A stretch of DNA of 64,000 bases from Hyphomicrobiales bacterium (lineage in GTDB: Bacteria > Pseudomonadota > Alphaproteobacteria > Rhizobiales > Rhizobiaceae): NCBI GenBank assembly GCA_017305935.1, contig JAFKJU010000019.1:1-64000 (forward strand), in the 5' to 3' direction. Below the pieces are notes generated by a model that worked only from the letters and a program-made list of their open reading frames with translations, made no database searches and was not told the origin of the DNA. Shown one piece after another: positions 51,882 through 60,074 of this stretch. The position numbers were made by a program, and so were the translations under genes. Each line of letters opens with the position of its first letter. The stretch's first letter is position 1.

Positions 51882-54053
51882 ATGGCATTGATCGACGCAG
51901 TTTTCGCAGACCGCCCGGGCATGACGCCGCAGGACGTAGAGCGCCAACGCAGGCTTGCGCAAAAGCTGCTGGAAGAGAGCAGCGGCACCGAACCTCTCCA
52001 GCATCCCTTACAGGCGGTCGCCAAGATGCTGACCGCAGGCGTCGGCGCCTATCGCGAAGGCAAGGCCCGCAAAGGCGAGCAGGCCGGGCTTGATTATCGT
52101 CGGCAGGAATGGGCAAAGGCCATAGGCGGTGGCGCAGCCCCAACCCCGACGACCGGCGCCGCACCCGGCCCGCTGCCAGCGACTGCCGCCGGCGCGCAGA
52201 TCGGGGCAACTGCTCCGGCGACCGATGTTTCGCAGAACGGAGACACCTTCTCTCCCTTTATCGACGCGGTGAAGACTGGCGGCCTGACGAACCCATATGG
52301 TCTCGCCGCCGTTGCGGCGACAGGCCGGGCCGAAAGCGGCTGGAGCCCACAGAACGCCGCCCGCTCCTGGTCCGATCCTTCGGAAAGCGGTCAGGCGGGC
52401 AGCGCCGGGGGCGTCATGTCGTGGCGCGCTGAACGACTTGCCAATCTCCGGCAATATGCGGCGTCCAAGGGCGAACAGGGGAACGGCTCGCCCCAAACCC
52501 AGGGCGAATTCTTCATGCGTGAAGACCCGGGACTGATTGCCAAGCTGAATGCAGCGAAGACCCCTGAAGAGGCCCAGAGCCTAATGAACAACGCTTGGAA
52601 ATTCGCCGGCTATAACCGGCCGGGCGGGGAGGCTGCGCGCCGTCTTGGATATGCCAACGCCTACCTGCCTCAGTTTCAGGGCAACGTCGAGACTGCATCC
52701 CTTGACCCATCTGTCGGCATTCCCTCGGCAACGGCGGCAATTGAAACGCAGGCCCCAACACCATACCGAGACCCGATGGTGGTACAGTCACCACAAGCAA
52801 CCGCTCTGGCATCGCAGGAGATGCAGGCATCGACCGCGCCGAACCGTCAGCCTTTGGCCCCGCAACTGCCACCCCCGGTCAACGTCTCGACGCCCGTTGT
52901 CACGCCAGAGAATGCGCAGCTTGCGCAGGTGCTGACCGGTGGGCAATCGGCCCAGCCGACGCCCGGCATCTCGCCGCAGGTTATTCAGCATTTGCTCGGC
53001 AACCCGTGGACTGCTGACATTGGCGAAAAACTTGCCGGCGCCTACATGGAAAATCAAAGCCGCATGGCGCTTCAGCAGCAGCAGGCAGCGAACGAGGAGC
53101 GGCAATGGTACGCTCGTAAGGAATGGGAGCGCCAGGCGCAGCAAAACGACCCCGGCAACCAACTGGACCTGCGATATAAGCAAGCCCAGCTCGACGCGCT
53201 GACCGGCAAGAAGCAAAAGAACTGGCAGAAGCTTTCCGACACGATGCTGTTTGACCCGGAAAGCGGCGAGACGAAATCGATCGATGGTGGCGTGCCGACC
53301 GGAGGTTTCCGTTTCTCGGGCAACTCTGTCGAGGCGCAGTCTCTCAATGGGCTTATCGACAGTGGCCAGTTGACCCCCGAGCAGGCGCAGCAGCTTGGCG
53401 CCGGTAAGACTGTCTCCGGTCCGAACGGTGAACTGCTGTTTTTGACGCCCCAGGGCGTATTCAGCCAGCAGGGCAACCAGTCTCCGCAGCCAGTGTCCGG
53501 AAATGCATCGGCCGGGGAAATCGATATCTTCGCAGGCGCGCCCACAGCAGCCCAGCCGGCCGCGCCGCCACAGCAGGGCGGGCAATCTCAGTCGGGAATT
53601 ATCCCGCTCACCGAACCGAAGGTGACGATTGACGAGCGCAAGGCGGCCGGCTTTGCCGATCGGATGGCCGAGGCAGAGAAAGCCCTCGGCGAATTCGGCT
53701 CAGCCGGGTCCAACGTCTTTGATAATTTCGTTCGCGGCAATGACTGGATACCCGACGCGGTCGAAAACTGGATGGTGAGCAAGGATTTCCAGCAATACGA
53801 CCAGGCGCGGCGCAACTTCGTCAATGCGGTTCTCCGTCGCGAGTCCGGCGCGGTCATCTCGCCAGAGGAATTCGAGAACGCCAACAAGCAGTATTTCCCG
53901 CAGCCGGGCGACACGGCCGATGTCATCGAGCAGAAGCGACAGAACCGCCATACCGTCATGGATGCGATGAAACGTGACGCCGGCCCGACCTATGGCAGCG
54001 GCGTGAACGGCGACTGGAAAGACGTGGACGGTGTCAAGATCAGGAGGAAGTAA
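51882..54053 (+). CDS. Large virion/ejection-like protein with tail-tip lysozyme domain
   Basis: A 723-residue protein from ATG 51882 (AGGAAG upstream; the frame upstream overlaps the previous gene). Residues about 120-255 resemble phage tail-tip lysozyme domains: NPYGLAAVAATGRAESGWSP with the candidate catalytic Glu, SWSDPSESGQAGSAGGVMSW, RAERLANLRQYA and PGGEAARRLGYANAYLPQF. Residues about 260-600 are Gln/Pro/Ala-rich and probably disordered or coiled (QQQQAANEERQWYARKEWER). A helical tail ends ADVIEQKRQNRHTVMDAMKR. It likely locally digests peptidoglycan during DNA entry; role inferred. Confidence 0.82.
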   Translation: MALIDAVFADRPGMTPQDVERQRRLAQKLLEESSGTEPLQHPLQAVAKMLTAGVGAYREGKARKGEQAGLDYRRQEWAKAIGGGAAPTPTTGAAPGPLPATAAGAQIGATAPATDVSQNGDTFSPFIDAVKTGGLTNPYGLAAVAATGRAESGWSPQNAARSWSDPSESGQAGSAGGVMSWRAERLANLRQYAASKGEQGNGSPQTQGEFFMREDPGLIAKLNAAKTPEEAQSLMNNAWKFAGYNRPGGEAARRLGYANAYLPQFQGNVETASLDPSVGIPSATAAIETQAPTPYRDPMVVQSPQATALASQEMQASTAPNRQPLAPQLPPPVNVSTPVVTPENAQLAQVLTGGQSAQPTPGISPQVIQHLLGNPWTADIGEKLAGAYMENQSRMALQQQQAANEERQWYARKEWERQAQQNDPGNQLDLRYKQAQLDALTGKKQKNWQKLSDTMLFDPESGETKSIDGGVPTGGFRFSGNSVEAQSLNGLIDSGQLTPEQAQQLGAGKTVSGPNGELLFLTPQGVFSQQGNQSPQPVSGNASAGEIDIFAGAPTAAQPAAPPQQGGQSQSGIIPLTEPKVTIDERKAAGFADRMAEAEKALGEFGSAGSNVFDNFVRGNDWIPDAVENWMVSKDFQQYDQARRNFVNAVLRRESGAVISPEEFENANKQYFPQPGDTADVIEQKRQNRHTVMDAMKRDAGPTYGSGVNGDWKDVDGVKIRRK

Positions 54054-56068
54054 TGCCTATCTTCGAAATCCAAGGCCCTGATGGGACAACGTATGAAGTG
54101 GACGCCCCCGACGAAGCTTCGGCAGTTCGAGGCTTCAAAAAGTTCAGCGCCCCGACGCAACCCCCGGCGGGCCGGCATCTCTCCTTCGAGGAAGGGCAGG
54201 CGCTGCTTGATGCTGAGGAGCGCGACAGCCGCGCAAAAGGTGTCTCCGGGGCCGTGGGGGCCGCGCTGACGGGCGTGGTTGACGGTGTGCCGGTTCTGGG
54301 GCCGATGGCTCTAGGCGCCACGCAGCGGGCCGCAGCGGGGCTATCCACGCTCATCGACGGCGGCAGCTATGACGAGCGCCTGAAGCAGGCCCAGGACATC
54401 ACCAGCGCCGCACAGGAAGCGCATCCCTACGTCACCACCGGGGCGAACATCGCCGGTGCCGTTGGCGGGACAATCCCGCTGATGATGGCGGCGCCCGGCG
54501 CGTTCGGCGCGGGGCCTGGCAGTTTCGCGGTTCGTTCGGGCGCAAGCGCACTGTCCGGTTCGGCTGTCGGGGGTGCCGATAGTGCCGTGCGCTCGGATGG
54601 GGATTTGAAGCAAACCGGGAAGGGTGTCCGAAACGGGTTCATCGCGGGCCTTGCCGGCCCGGCTGTCGGCTCCGTTGTTGGCGCCGCTTATCGCGGCATC
54701 GCAAATCGGTTCGCGGACAGGGCGGCGGCTTCGGCCGCAGGAACAACGCCGGGCGCAGTGCGCGACTTGGCGAAGACGGCAGCAGACGACGGCCTAGACG
54801 CTGCCGCGATGCGCGCCCGGCTTGACGAACTCGGCCCAGACGCCATGATTGCCGACCTTGGGCCGGGCTTTCAGGGCAAGGCCGCGAGCCTCGCCGCCAT
54901 CCCCGGCCGCGCGCAATCCATCACGCGCGATGCGCTCAACCAGAGGCAGGCCGGGGCAAACGCCCGTATCGGCGCCGCGCTCGATGACAATCTCGGCCCT
55001 GCGCAAGTCCCGTCCCAGATGACGGAAAGCCTGAAGGCAAACCAGCGCATTCTTGGCCCTGGCTATGACGAGGCGTTCCAAGGTGCGGCACCACACGATA
55101 TCCGTATCATTGCCAGTGACCTCGACAAATCGATCGGTCGGTTAAGAGGTGCTGCGCAGCGCAAGCTTGTCGAGGTTCGCGGCATGCTCAACGAGACAGG
55201 TGCAAACCGCGTTTCCACTGATCCGCGCGTTGCATTCGAAACCCGGAATGCGATTGACGGTATGCTGGCGACGGAGGTCGACACGAAGGTTATTGGTGTC
55301 CTCACTGAAGCTCGGCAGATGCTGGACGATGCATTGACGCGATCCGTTCCCGGCCTCAAGCGTGTTGATGCTCAATATGCCGAGCTTGCCCGCCAGCGCG
55401 AAGCCATTGGACGCGGGCAACAGGTTCTCGATAGCGGCAGGACGGCACCACGGCCGCCGGAGCTTGCCGCAGAGCTTCAGGCGGGGGCGCAGCCCGGCCC
55501 GTTCCAGATGGGCCCGTCTGCCGTGCCGCTCCGGCTGTCGCAGGGTGCGCGTGCCGAGATTGACCGGATCGTCGGCACGAATGCGAACGACGTTGCCGCG
55601 CTCAATCGCTTGATTAAGGGCGAAGGCGACTGGAACCGCCAGAAGCTCGGAATGCTGTTCGGGCAGGAGAAGGCCGACCGGGTTTTCCGGGTGCTTGAGA
55701 GCGAGCGCCAGTTTGCAGCCACGCACAACGTCGTTACCCGCAATTCGGAGACAGCGCGGCGCATGGAAGGTATTGCCGAAGTGCGCGGCGCACATGGCGG
55801 GGATTTCGTGAGGAATGCCTATGCCGCCGGTGGCGCTCCGGGCTTGATCCGCTCAACTGGCCTGAAGATGGCCGACAAGGCCGTCAACGTCTTCGCCGGG
55901 CCTGTCATTGATCGGCAGCGAGCAGCACTTGCCGAGGCGCTCACTCGAAACCCTGATGCGCTGATAGGTGCTATTGAGGGCTACGGCAGCCGTGCGCGAA
56001 CGTCGCCAGAACTGGAGCGGATTGCCAAAGCTCTGATTTTGTCAGGAGCGACCACGGGGCCGCGATGA
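54053..56068 (+). CDS. Large phage internal/ejection-like protein
   Basis: A 671-residue protein whose ATG overlaps the previous stop (TAATG). It opens with a short beta motif PIFEIQGPDGTTYEVDAPDE, then SAVRGFKKFSAP, a Gly/Ala-rich hydrophobic region (about 70-200; ATTGANIAGAVGG-like segments, GFIAGLAGPAVGSVVGAAYR) and long helices with many Arg, Gln and Asp. Such Gly/Ala-rich amphipathic proteins occur as DNA-ejection proteins of short-tailed phages; the assignment is by composition and context. It overlaps the convergent small gene at 56042 by 27 bases. Confidence 0.75.
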   Translation: MPIFEIQGPDGTTYEVDAPDEASAVRGFKKFSAPTQPPAGRHLSFEEGQALLDAEERDSRAKGVSGAVGAALTGVVDGVPVLGPMALGATQRAAAGLSTLIDGGSYDERLKQAQDITSAAQEAHPYVTTGANIAGAVGGTIPLMMAAPGAFGAGPGSFAVRSGASALSGSAVGGADSAVRSDGDLKQTGKGVRNGFIAGLAGPAVGSVVGAAYRGIANRFADRAAASAAGTTPGAVRDLAKTAADDGLDAAAMRARLDELGPDAMIADLGPGFQGKAASLAAIPGRAQSITRDALNQRQAGANARIGAALDDNLGPAQVPSQMTESLKANQRILGPGYDEAFQGAAPHDIRIIASDLDKSIGRLRGAAQRKLVEVRGMLNETGANRVSTDPRVAFETRNAIDGMLATEVDTKVIGVLTEARQMLDDALTRSVPGLKRVDAQYAELARQREAIGRGQQVLDSGRTAPRPPELAAELQAGAQPGPFQMGPSAVPLRLSQGARAEIDRIVGTNANDVAALNRLIKGEGDWNRQKLGMLFGQEKADRVFRVLESERQFAATHNVVTRNSETARRMEGIAEVRGAHGGDFVRNAYAAGGAPGLIRSTGLKMADKAVNVFAGPVIDRQRAALAEALTRNPDALIGAIEGYGSRARTSPELERIAKALILSGATTGPR

Positions 56069-56257
56069 TGGATCAACCCAGCAGATGAGCAGGTAGACCG
56101 CGATGGTGAAGAAGCCGCCGACCACCACGCCCCAGTCGAAACCTTCTCCGAAGAACCGGGAGAGGACATCGAAGCCAGACATCAGCGCATACAAAATAAG
56201 GGCAGTCGTCGCGATGCAGGCAAATTGGAAAACCCGAAGCACAGACTTCCCTTTCAT
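56042..56257 (-). CDS. Small two-helix membrane protein
   Basis: A 71-residue protein on the opposite strand: basic start MKGKSVLRVF, helix QFACIATTALILYALMSGFD, a short polar turn, helix WGVVVGGFFTIAVYLLICWV and a basic tail. Two helices and this size recall holin-like or superinfection-exclusion proteins, but no family is recognised and no clear Shine-Dalgarno precedes ATG 56255-56257. Its end overlaps the ejection-protein gene. Confidence 0.55.
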   Translation of the reverse strand: MKGKSVLRVFQFACIATTALILYALMSGFDVLSRFFGEGFDWGVVVGGFFTIAVYLLICWVDPSSRPRGRS

Positions 56258-56281
56258 GCGAGTTCGAACAGGATACAGACC

Positions 56282-56635
56282 ATGGCAGCAAACTTTGACA
56301 GCCACAACCTGAAATCAAGCATAGACGCATACAGCGCCCTCATGTCTCTTCTCGACCGATCTACGCATGGAGAGGACGTGGCGATGCAGGTCAATGAATG
56401 CCTCGATATCATCTTGGAGCGCGGGTGCCAGACAGTCGAGGATGCTCTTGCGACAGCAGCGCTGTGTCAGAACCTTTATGGTCGCGCGGTGACGATGGCC
56501 GTGGACGGCAATAAATGGATACTCGACGTGTTGATGGAGGCGGACAGGCACATGCTTGCGGTGCTGGAGTTTCTCGAACGCCAGTGCGGGCGCACCCTGC
56601 CAACGCTAGACGCTTATCGGGCGGCAATAAACTGA
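56282..56635 (+). CDS. Uncharacterised small helical protein
   Basis: A 117-residue protein from ATG 56282, divergent from the small membrane protein. FDSHNLKSSIDAYSALMSLL, NECLDIILERGCQTVEDALA, TAALCQNLYGRAVTMAVDGN, DVLMEADRHMLAVLEFLERQ is wholly helical. No family recognised. Confidence 0.65.
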   Translation: MAANFDSHNLKSSIDAYSALMSLLDRSTHGEDVAMQVNECLDIILERGCQTVEDALATAALCQNLYGRAVTMAVDGNKWILDVLMEADRHMLAVLEFLERQCGRTLPTLDAYRAAIN

Positions 56636-56652
56636 GAGCCGAGGGGAACGAA

Positions 56653-56763
56653 ATGACCGATCGAGACAACGGCGGCCGCTTCCTCACCGGCCACACCCAG
56701 CCCGGCCCAGGCCGTGATAGCCTCTATGACCCGTCGATGAATGAGCAGGCCCGCACCGTGTGA
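56653..56763 (+). CDS. Short ORF resembling a terminase small-subunit N-terminus
   Basis: 36 residues from ATG 56653 with GAGGGGAACG upstream. RDNGGRFLTGHTQPGPGRDS followed by LYDPSMNEQARTV resembles the opening of phage small terminase or terminase-like DNA-binding proteins (GGRF..GH..GPGR, then YDPsmnEQAr), but a TGA follows where the helix-turn-helix should begin. Either a remnant or a coincidentally similar microprotein. Confidence 0.45.
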   Translation: MTDRDNGGRFLTGHTQPGPGRDSLYDPSMNEQARTV

Positions 56764-56797
56764 GGTGGAACACAACTGGGGCATTGACGTGGGCCTT

Positions 56798-56923
56798 ATG
56801 AACCGAGCGCTGACTTCGAAGAGCTACACGGTTCACTATCAAGGCAACGGCAAATGGCATGGAACAACTGAGCATCCGACAGGACTTTCAACCGTTCGCG
56901 TCATTTGGGATGATGCCGCTTAG
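56798..56923 (+). CDS. Possible small ORF
   Basis: 41 residues from ATG 56798 (GTG 56789 possible): MNRALTSKSYTVHYQGNGKW, then HGTTEHPTGLSTVRVIWDDA. The beta-like pattern looks protein-like but the ribosome binding site is poor. Low confidence. Confidence 0.3.
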   Translation: MNRALTSKSYTVHYQGNGKWHGTTEHPTGLSTVRVIWDDAA

Positions 56924-57031
56924 AGGCCAGTTTCAACTCTTTGAGACGAAAACCCCAAAAAAGTTGAAGTCGATCGTCGAACTGCCTTCGGTCATCCTCA
57001 TCCTGCCAAAGCGATAAATCGCCACATTTGT

Positions 57032-57274
57032 TCATTTCTTCGCAAGCCGCACACCAGGGCCGCCCTCCCGGTGAACGCCATTTTCGAGGAACACCGCGCC
57101 GGCAGCTTCCAGCGCCTCACGAATATCTTGAAGGGTGCGCTCGTACGGCATCCTTTTGCCGAGCTCGAAATTGGCAATCGTTGCCTTTGCCACTTTTGAG
57201 GCTTCCGCAAGCTGATCTTGGGAAAGCCCCAGGATGGCGCGAGCCGCGCGGCATTGCTCCGGCAAAATCGTCAT
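57032..57274 (-). CDS. Xre-family repressor-like regulator
   Basis: An 80-residue Cro/CI-type helix-turn-helix protein from ATG 57272-57274: ILPEQCRAARAILGLSQDQL, AEASKVAKATIANFELGKRM, PYERTLQDIREALEAAGAVF. The C-terminal LENGVHREGGPGVRLAKK is typical of short rhizobial Xre proteins. Its upstream region contains a perfect dyad at 57321-57341, between it and the rightward gene run, so it is probably the switch for that run. Confidence 0.9.
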   Translation of the reverse strand: MTILPEQCRAARAILGLSQDQLAEASKVAKATIANFELGKRMPYERTLQDIREALEAAGAVFLENGVHREGGPGVRLAKK

Positions 57275-57320
57275 TTGATGCAACCTTACACTTTTAATGT
57301 TGACTTTGAAATGATGTAGC

Positions 57321-57341
57321 CTTATACCATTAATATAAGGT
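57321..57341. promoter_or_regulatory. Palindromic operator between the Xre gene and the rightward genes
   Basis: Perfect arms CCTTATA and TATAAGG around 7 bases. A related half-site ACCTTACA lies at 57282-57289 closer to the Xre gene. TATA-rich sequence here could serve as -10 elements in both directions. Confidence 0.7.
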
Positions 57342-57363
57342 TTACGCAATCGAGGTCGCTATC

Positions 57364-57711
57364 ATGTCGAACACCACCGTTCCGGCAAACGCCGAAGGTA
57401 TGCCCAAATTCGACCGTGCCGCCGTCATGCGGCTGGCCTGGGAAATCTATCGCAAACGCTTCGGTGGCGAGAAGCGCGATGCCGCAAGCCGCCATTGGGC
57501 TTTCTCGCTCTCGCTCAAGTCCGCATGGATGACGGTCAAGTGGGAGGCCAAGGAGGCCGCCAAGAACGCCGAGCAGAAGCGCGCCGACGAGATTGCAGCG
57601 CTCCGGCTGGAGGTTCTGCGGATCGAAGCCACGCCCTTCCGTATGCGTCTCGACAACGACCGTTACGACCGCCTTCAGCAGCAGATTTCCGCCCTTCAGC
57701 GGGCGGCATAA
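57364..57711 (+). CDS. Uncharacterised element protein with EGMPK N-terminus
   Basis: A 115-residue protein from ATG 57364. After MSNTTVPANAEGMPKFDRAA come helical segments VMRLAWEIYRKRFGGEKRDA, HWAFSLSLKSAWMTVKWEAK and a coiled-coil (AAKNAEQKRADEIAALRLEV). It resembles small rhizobial element proteins with a KRFGG motif; no function known. First gene downstream of the Xre operator. Confidence 0.72.
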   Translation: MSNTTVPANAEGMPKFDRAAVMRLAWEIYRKRFGGEKRDAASRHWAFSLSLKSAWMTVKWEAKEAAKNAEQKRADEIAALRLEVLRIEATPFRMRLDNDRYDRLQQQISALQRAA

Positions 57712-57761
57712 CGAACGCGCCGTAGAGCGCCAACCACAACCTTGAAAACAGGAAGATGACC

Positions 57762-58400
57762 ATGAAGCCGAACCATGTTCCGGCCGCTGGCGAAGCCATG
57801 CCGAAAACCGACGACCCGTTCCTCGAAACAATTACCGCCTATCGGGAGGCGAAGATAGCTTTCGAAGCCGCGCCGGACGAGGCCTCTACGGAAGAAATCG
57901 TCGCTGCGACCTATGGCCCGCTTCAAGACGCGCTGTACAACTGGCAGGGCGGCGCGCACTCCCGCAAGGGTGCAATCGAAGCCCTGAAGCTCATGACCGA
58001 GGAAGACGTATTTCAGGATACCATGGGCGACGCCATGCAACGCGTAGCCCTGGAGTATCTGGAAAACCTCGACGCGCAAGATGCGCGCATTGCTTCTCGC
58101 GCCCTCATGCGAGAGCTTTCTGAAGTCCTTTCCGGTTACGACGATGGCGGTTGCGCCGTCCATATCCTGCCGATGGAGGGCGAGCGCTACCAGCGGTTTG
58201 TTCGGTTTCTACCACGTCCTGACGAAGGCGACGCCGAAATGGCGATTGACCGCGTCGAGCGCTTGGCTGCTGAGCTTTCCGACGCATTGTCCCAATGGGC
58301 CGGCGGCAGCTATCAGGCCATGGTGCAGCCGTCGAACCTTGCCGGGCATTCGGTCTTCTTCGTCAAGGCTGGAGCTTGGACCGGGAGAGCAAAGCAATGA
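57762..58400 (+). CDS. Uncharacterised element protein, first of a tandem paralogous pair
   Basis: A 212-residue protein; ATG 57762 is preferred over ATG 57756 because AGGA then sits 8 bases upstream. N-terminus KPNHVPAAGEAMPKTDDPFL, then ETITAYREAKIAFEAAPDEA, ATYGPLQDALYNWQGGAHSR, KGAIEALKLMTEED and VALEYLENLDAQ. The first 100 residues align with the next gene. The C-terminal half (HILPMEGERYQRFVRFLPRP and beyond) is unique. Unknown function. Confidence 0.75.
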   Translation: MKPNHVPAAGEAMPKTDDPFLETITAYREAKIAFEAAPDEASTEEIVAATYGPLQDALYNWQGGAHSRKGAIEALKLMTEEDVFQDTMGDAMQRVALEYLENLDAQDARIASRALMRELSEVLSGYDDGGCAVHILPMEGERYQRFVRFLPRPDEGDAEMAIDRVERLAAELSDALSQWAGGSYQAMVQPSNLAGHSVFFVKAGAWTGRAKQ

Positions 58401-59038
58401 CCGCCGCTCACGATACCCTTTTGGCGACCATACGCGCCTATCAGAGCGGGCTCGACGAATTCAACCGCATAGCCGGTGGCGATGGCGGTGAATGGGATGA
58501 AGTTGCCAACGTGACGTTCGGCCCGGCTCTTGGCCGTCTCCAGCAATGGGAAGGCCCTGCGGCGAGCATGGAGGGGGCGATTGCAGCGCTTCGCGTCTCT
58601 CTCGACGAAGAACGCGGCGTAGCCGGGAACGAAGGGGCGGAGCGCATGGTCAAGGCTGCGCTCGGCTATCTGGAGAACGCGCACCCAGCGCCGGCGCAGG
58701 CTGACCGATCGCCTTCGATTTATCACCTGCTGGCGCAATACTGGACCGAATACGATGCCCTCATCCATGCGATGGACCGCAACTCATTGAGCGAGGCGGG
58801 CACCCCCGAGCATGTAGCAATCCAGGCATTGGAGTTGCAGGCGCAGGAACGATGGAATGCCGCGCGTATCGCGGTCTGCGCTTTCGCCCCTCGCGACCGT
58901 CACGAGGCAAAATGCAAGGTCCAGTTTATCGAGCACCTCGCCGCTGAAAATTGCGGCAGGCTCGACACGGAAGAATTTGCCGCACTGCTGTCGTCTCTTC
59001 CCGGCCTGGTTCTGGATGAAAGCGGGAGGATGGAATGA
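58397..59038 (+). CDS. Uncharacterised element protein, second of a tandem paralogous pair
   Basis: A 213-residue protein; ATG 58397 overlaps the previous stop (ATGA). HDTLLATIRAYQSGLDEFNR, NVTFGPALGRLQQWEGPAAS, MEGAIAALRVSLDEE, AALGYLENAHPA mirrors the paralogue. The C-terminal half (IYHLLAQYWTEYDALIHAMD, VAIQALELQAQERWNAARIA, NCGRLDTEEFAALL) differs and resembles small helical phage-region proteins. It lacks the MPK leader. Confidence 0.75.
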   Translation: MTAAHDTLLATIRAYQSGLDEFNRIAGGDGGEWDEVANVTFGPALGRLQQWEGPAASMEGAIAALRVSLDEERGVAGNEGAERMVKAALGYLENAHPAPAQADRSPSIYHLLAQYWTEYDALIHAMDRNSLSEAGTPEHVAIQALELQAQERWNAARIAVCAFAPRDRHEAKCKVQFIEHLAAENCGRLDTEEFAALLSSLPGLVLDESGRME

Positions 59039-59253
59039 CCCGCCCCAAGCAAGATATCCATCCGCTAATCGTCTCACAGGTCGCCAATGCGAAGTTGTTG
59101 GCGATCCAGATCGAGGCCGCCGCCAAGCGCCTCGCGCAATTGATGGACCAACTTCACGGCCGGGAATTCAAGTTTATGGTCAGCCACGAGGACGGGGTGG
59201 AAATGGTCATGATTGCGCACGGCTTGAAGAGAGGAGGGTCAAGCCGTGGCTGA
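59035..59253 (+). CDS. Small uncharacterised element protein
   Basis: A 72-residue protein overlapping the preceding stop (ATGA). HPLIVSQVANAKLLAIQIEA, AAKRLAQLMDQLHGREFKFM and VSHEDGVEMVMIAHGLKRG are consistent with a real helical protein; no family recognised. It overlaps the next gene by 8 bases. Confidence 0.65.
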   Translation: MTRPKQDIHPLIVSQVANAKLLAIQIEAAAKRLAQLMDQLHGREFKFMVSHEDGVEMVMIAHGLKRGGSSRG

Positions 59254-59452
59254 CCTCAAGACCAAGATCGAGGACGCCCTGAACGAGGCCAGCAGCTTCG
59301 CAACCGCCGTCCACCTCGCTGCCTCCGCCATGGAGAGCTACGCCAAGCCGGCGCACATCTGCGCCCTTCTCCTGCTTGCCGAACAGATCGGCGACCGGAT
59401 CGAGAAAGCCCGTAGCGCGCTCGACGACATCAAGGGCGGCGAAGCCCTCTAG
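59246..59452 (+). CDS. Small uncharacterised element protein
   Basis: A 68-residue helical protein from GTG 59246 with GAGGAGGG upstream. LKTKIEDALNEASSFATAVH, LAASAMESYAKPAHICALLL, LAEQIGDRIEKARSALDDIK resembles small helical proteins of rhizobial islands. Function unknown. Confidence 0.65.
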   Translation: MADLKTKIEDALNEASSFATAVHLAASAMESYAKPAHICALLLLAEQIGDRIEKARSALDDIKGGEAL

Positions 59453-59480
59453 CCCAACCTCAACATCACGGAGAAACATC

Positions 59481-59930
59481 ATGGAACGTCAAACTTTGAC
59501 GAACGGCGAAGCTATGCCGAAAATTAGCAACGCGCTTGCCGGCATCACCTTCGCGGGCAGCATTGCGCCCGTCATCGCCAGCGCCCACCCCGCCGACGCC
59601 CTGTCGTTCGTCCGCCGCCGGCACGAGAGCGGCCATATCGACTGGTGGGCGGTGGAGGACGGATCGAACTTCCGGGCCGACTTCGCCATGGGTGAGAGCA
59701 TGGGCCGGGAATACCTCGACTTCATCGGCCGGCATCCGACATATGGGCATTGCCTGCTGCTCGGGCATGTCGTCGCCGGCATGGCCCACACCATCGATGA
59801 ACGCGGCCGGCTTGGCGCATCGGCAACCGGTTTTCTCCGTGTCGTCAACGAACACGCAATGGCATCGGCAACTATCCTTTCCATGCCGGAACTGTCGAAC
59901 GTGACAGCGGCTCTCGGCATGGGCGTGTAG
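59481..59930 (+). CDS. Uncharacterised element protein with GEAMPK N-terminus
   Basis: A 149-residue protein from ATG 59481 (ACGGAGAAA upstream). MERQTLTNGEAMPKISNALA is followed by AHPADALSFVRRRHESGHID, WWAVEDGSNFRADFAMGESM, GREYLDFIGRHPTYGHCLLL, GHVVAGMAHTIDERGRLGAS, a globular-looking sequence with no family I recognise. Confidence 0.72.
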   Translation: MERQTLTNGEAMPKISNALAGITFAGSIAPVIASAHPADALSFVRRRHESGHIDWWAVEDGSNFRADFAMGESMGREYLDFIGRHPTYGHCLLLGHVVAGMAHTIDERGRLGASATGFLRVVNEHAMASATILSMPELSNVTAALGMGV

Positions 59931-60074
59931 TCGATGATGCTGCCCTATCCCCGTCTGCTGTTCGCTATCTTTCTTCTTCGGGCTCCGCCAACCTCAGCAA
60001 GGTGCATGATAGGAGCGCCGATGAACGATTTCTCGGCGCGACCGTTTTTGAACTGTTCAGACGAGGGTTGAGCG

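Noticed and set aside
59934-60071. 45-codon + strand ORF starting MMLPYPRLLFAIFLL
   Set aside because: Hydrophobic start is suggestive, but no convincing ribosome binding site and the rest is not protein-like. Left uncalled.
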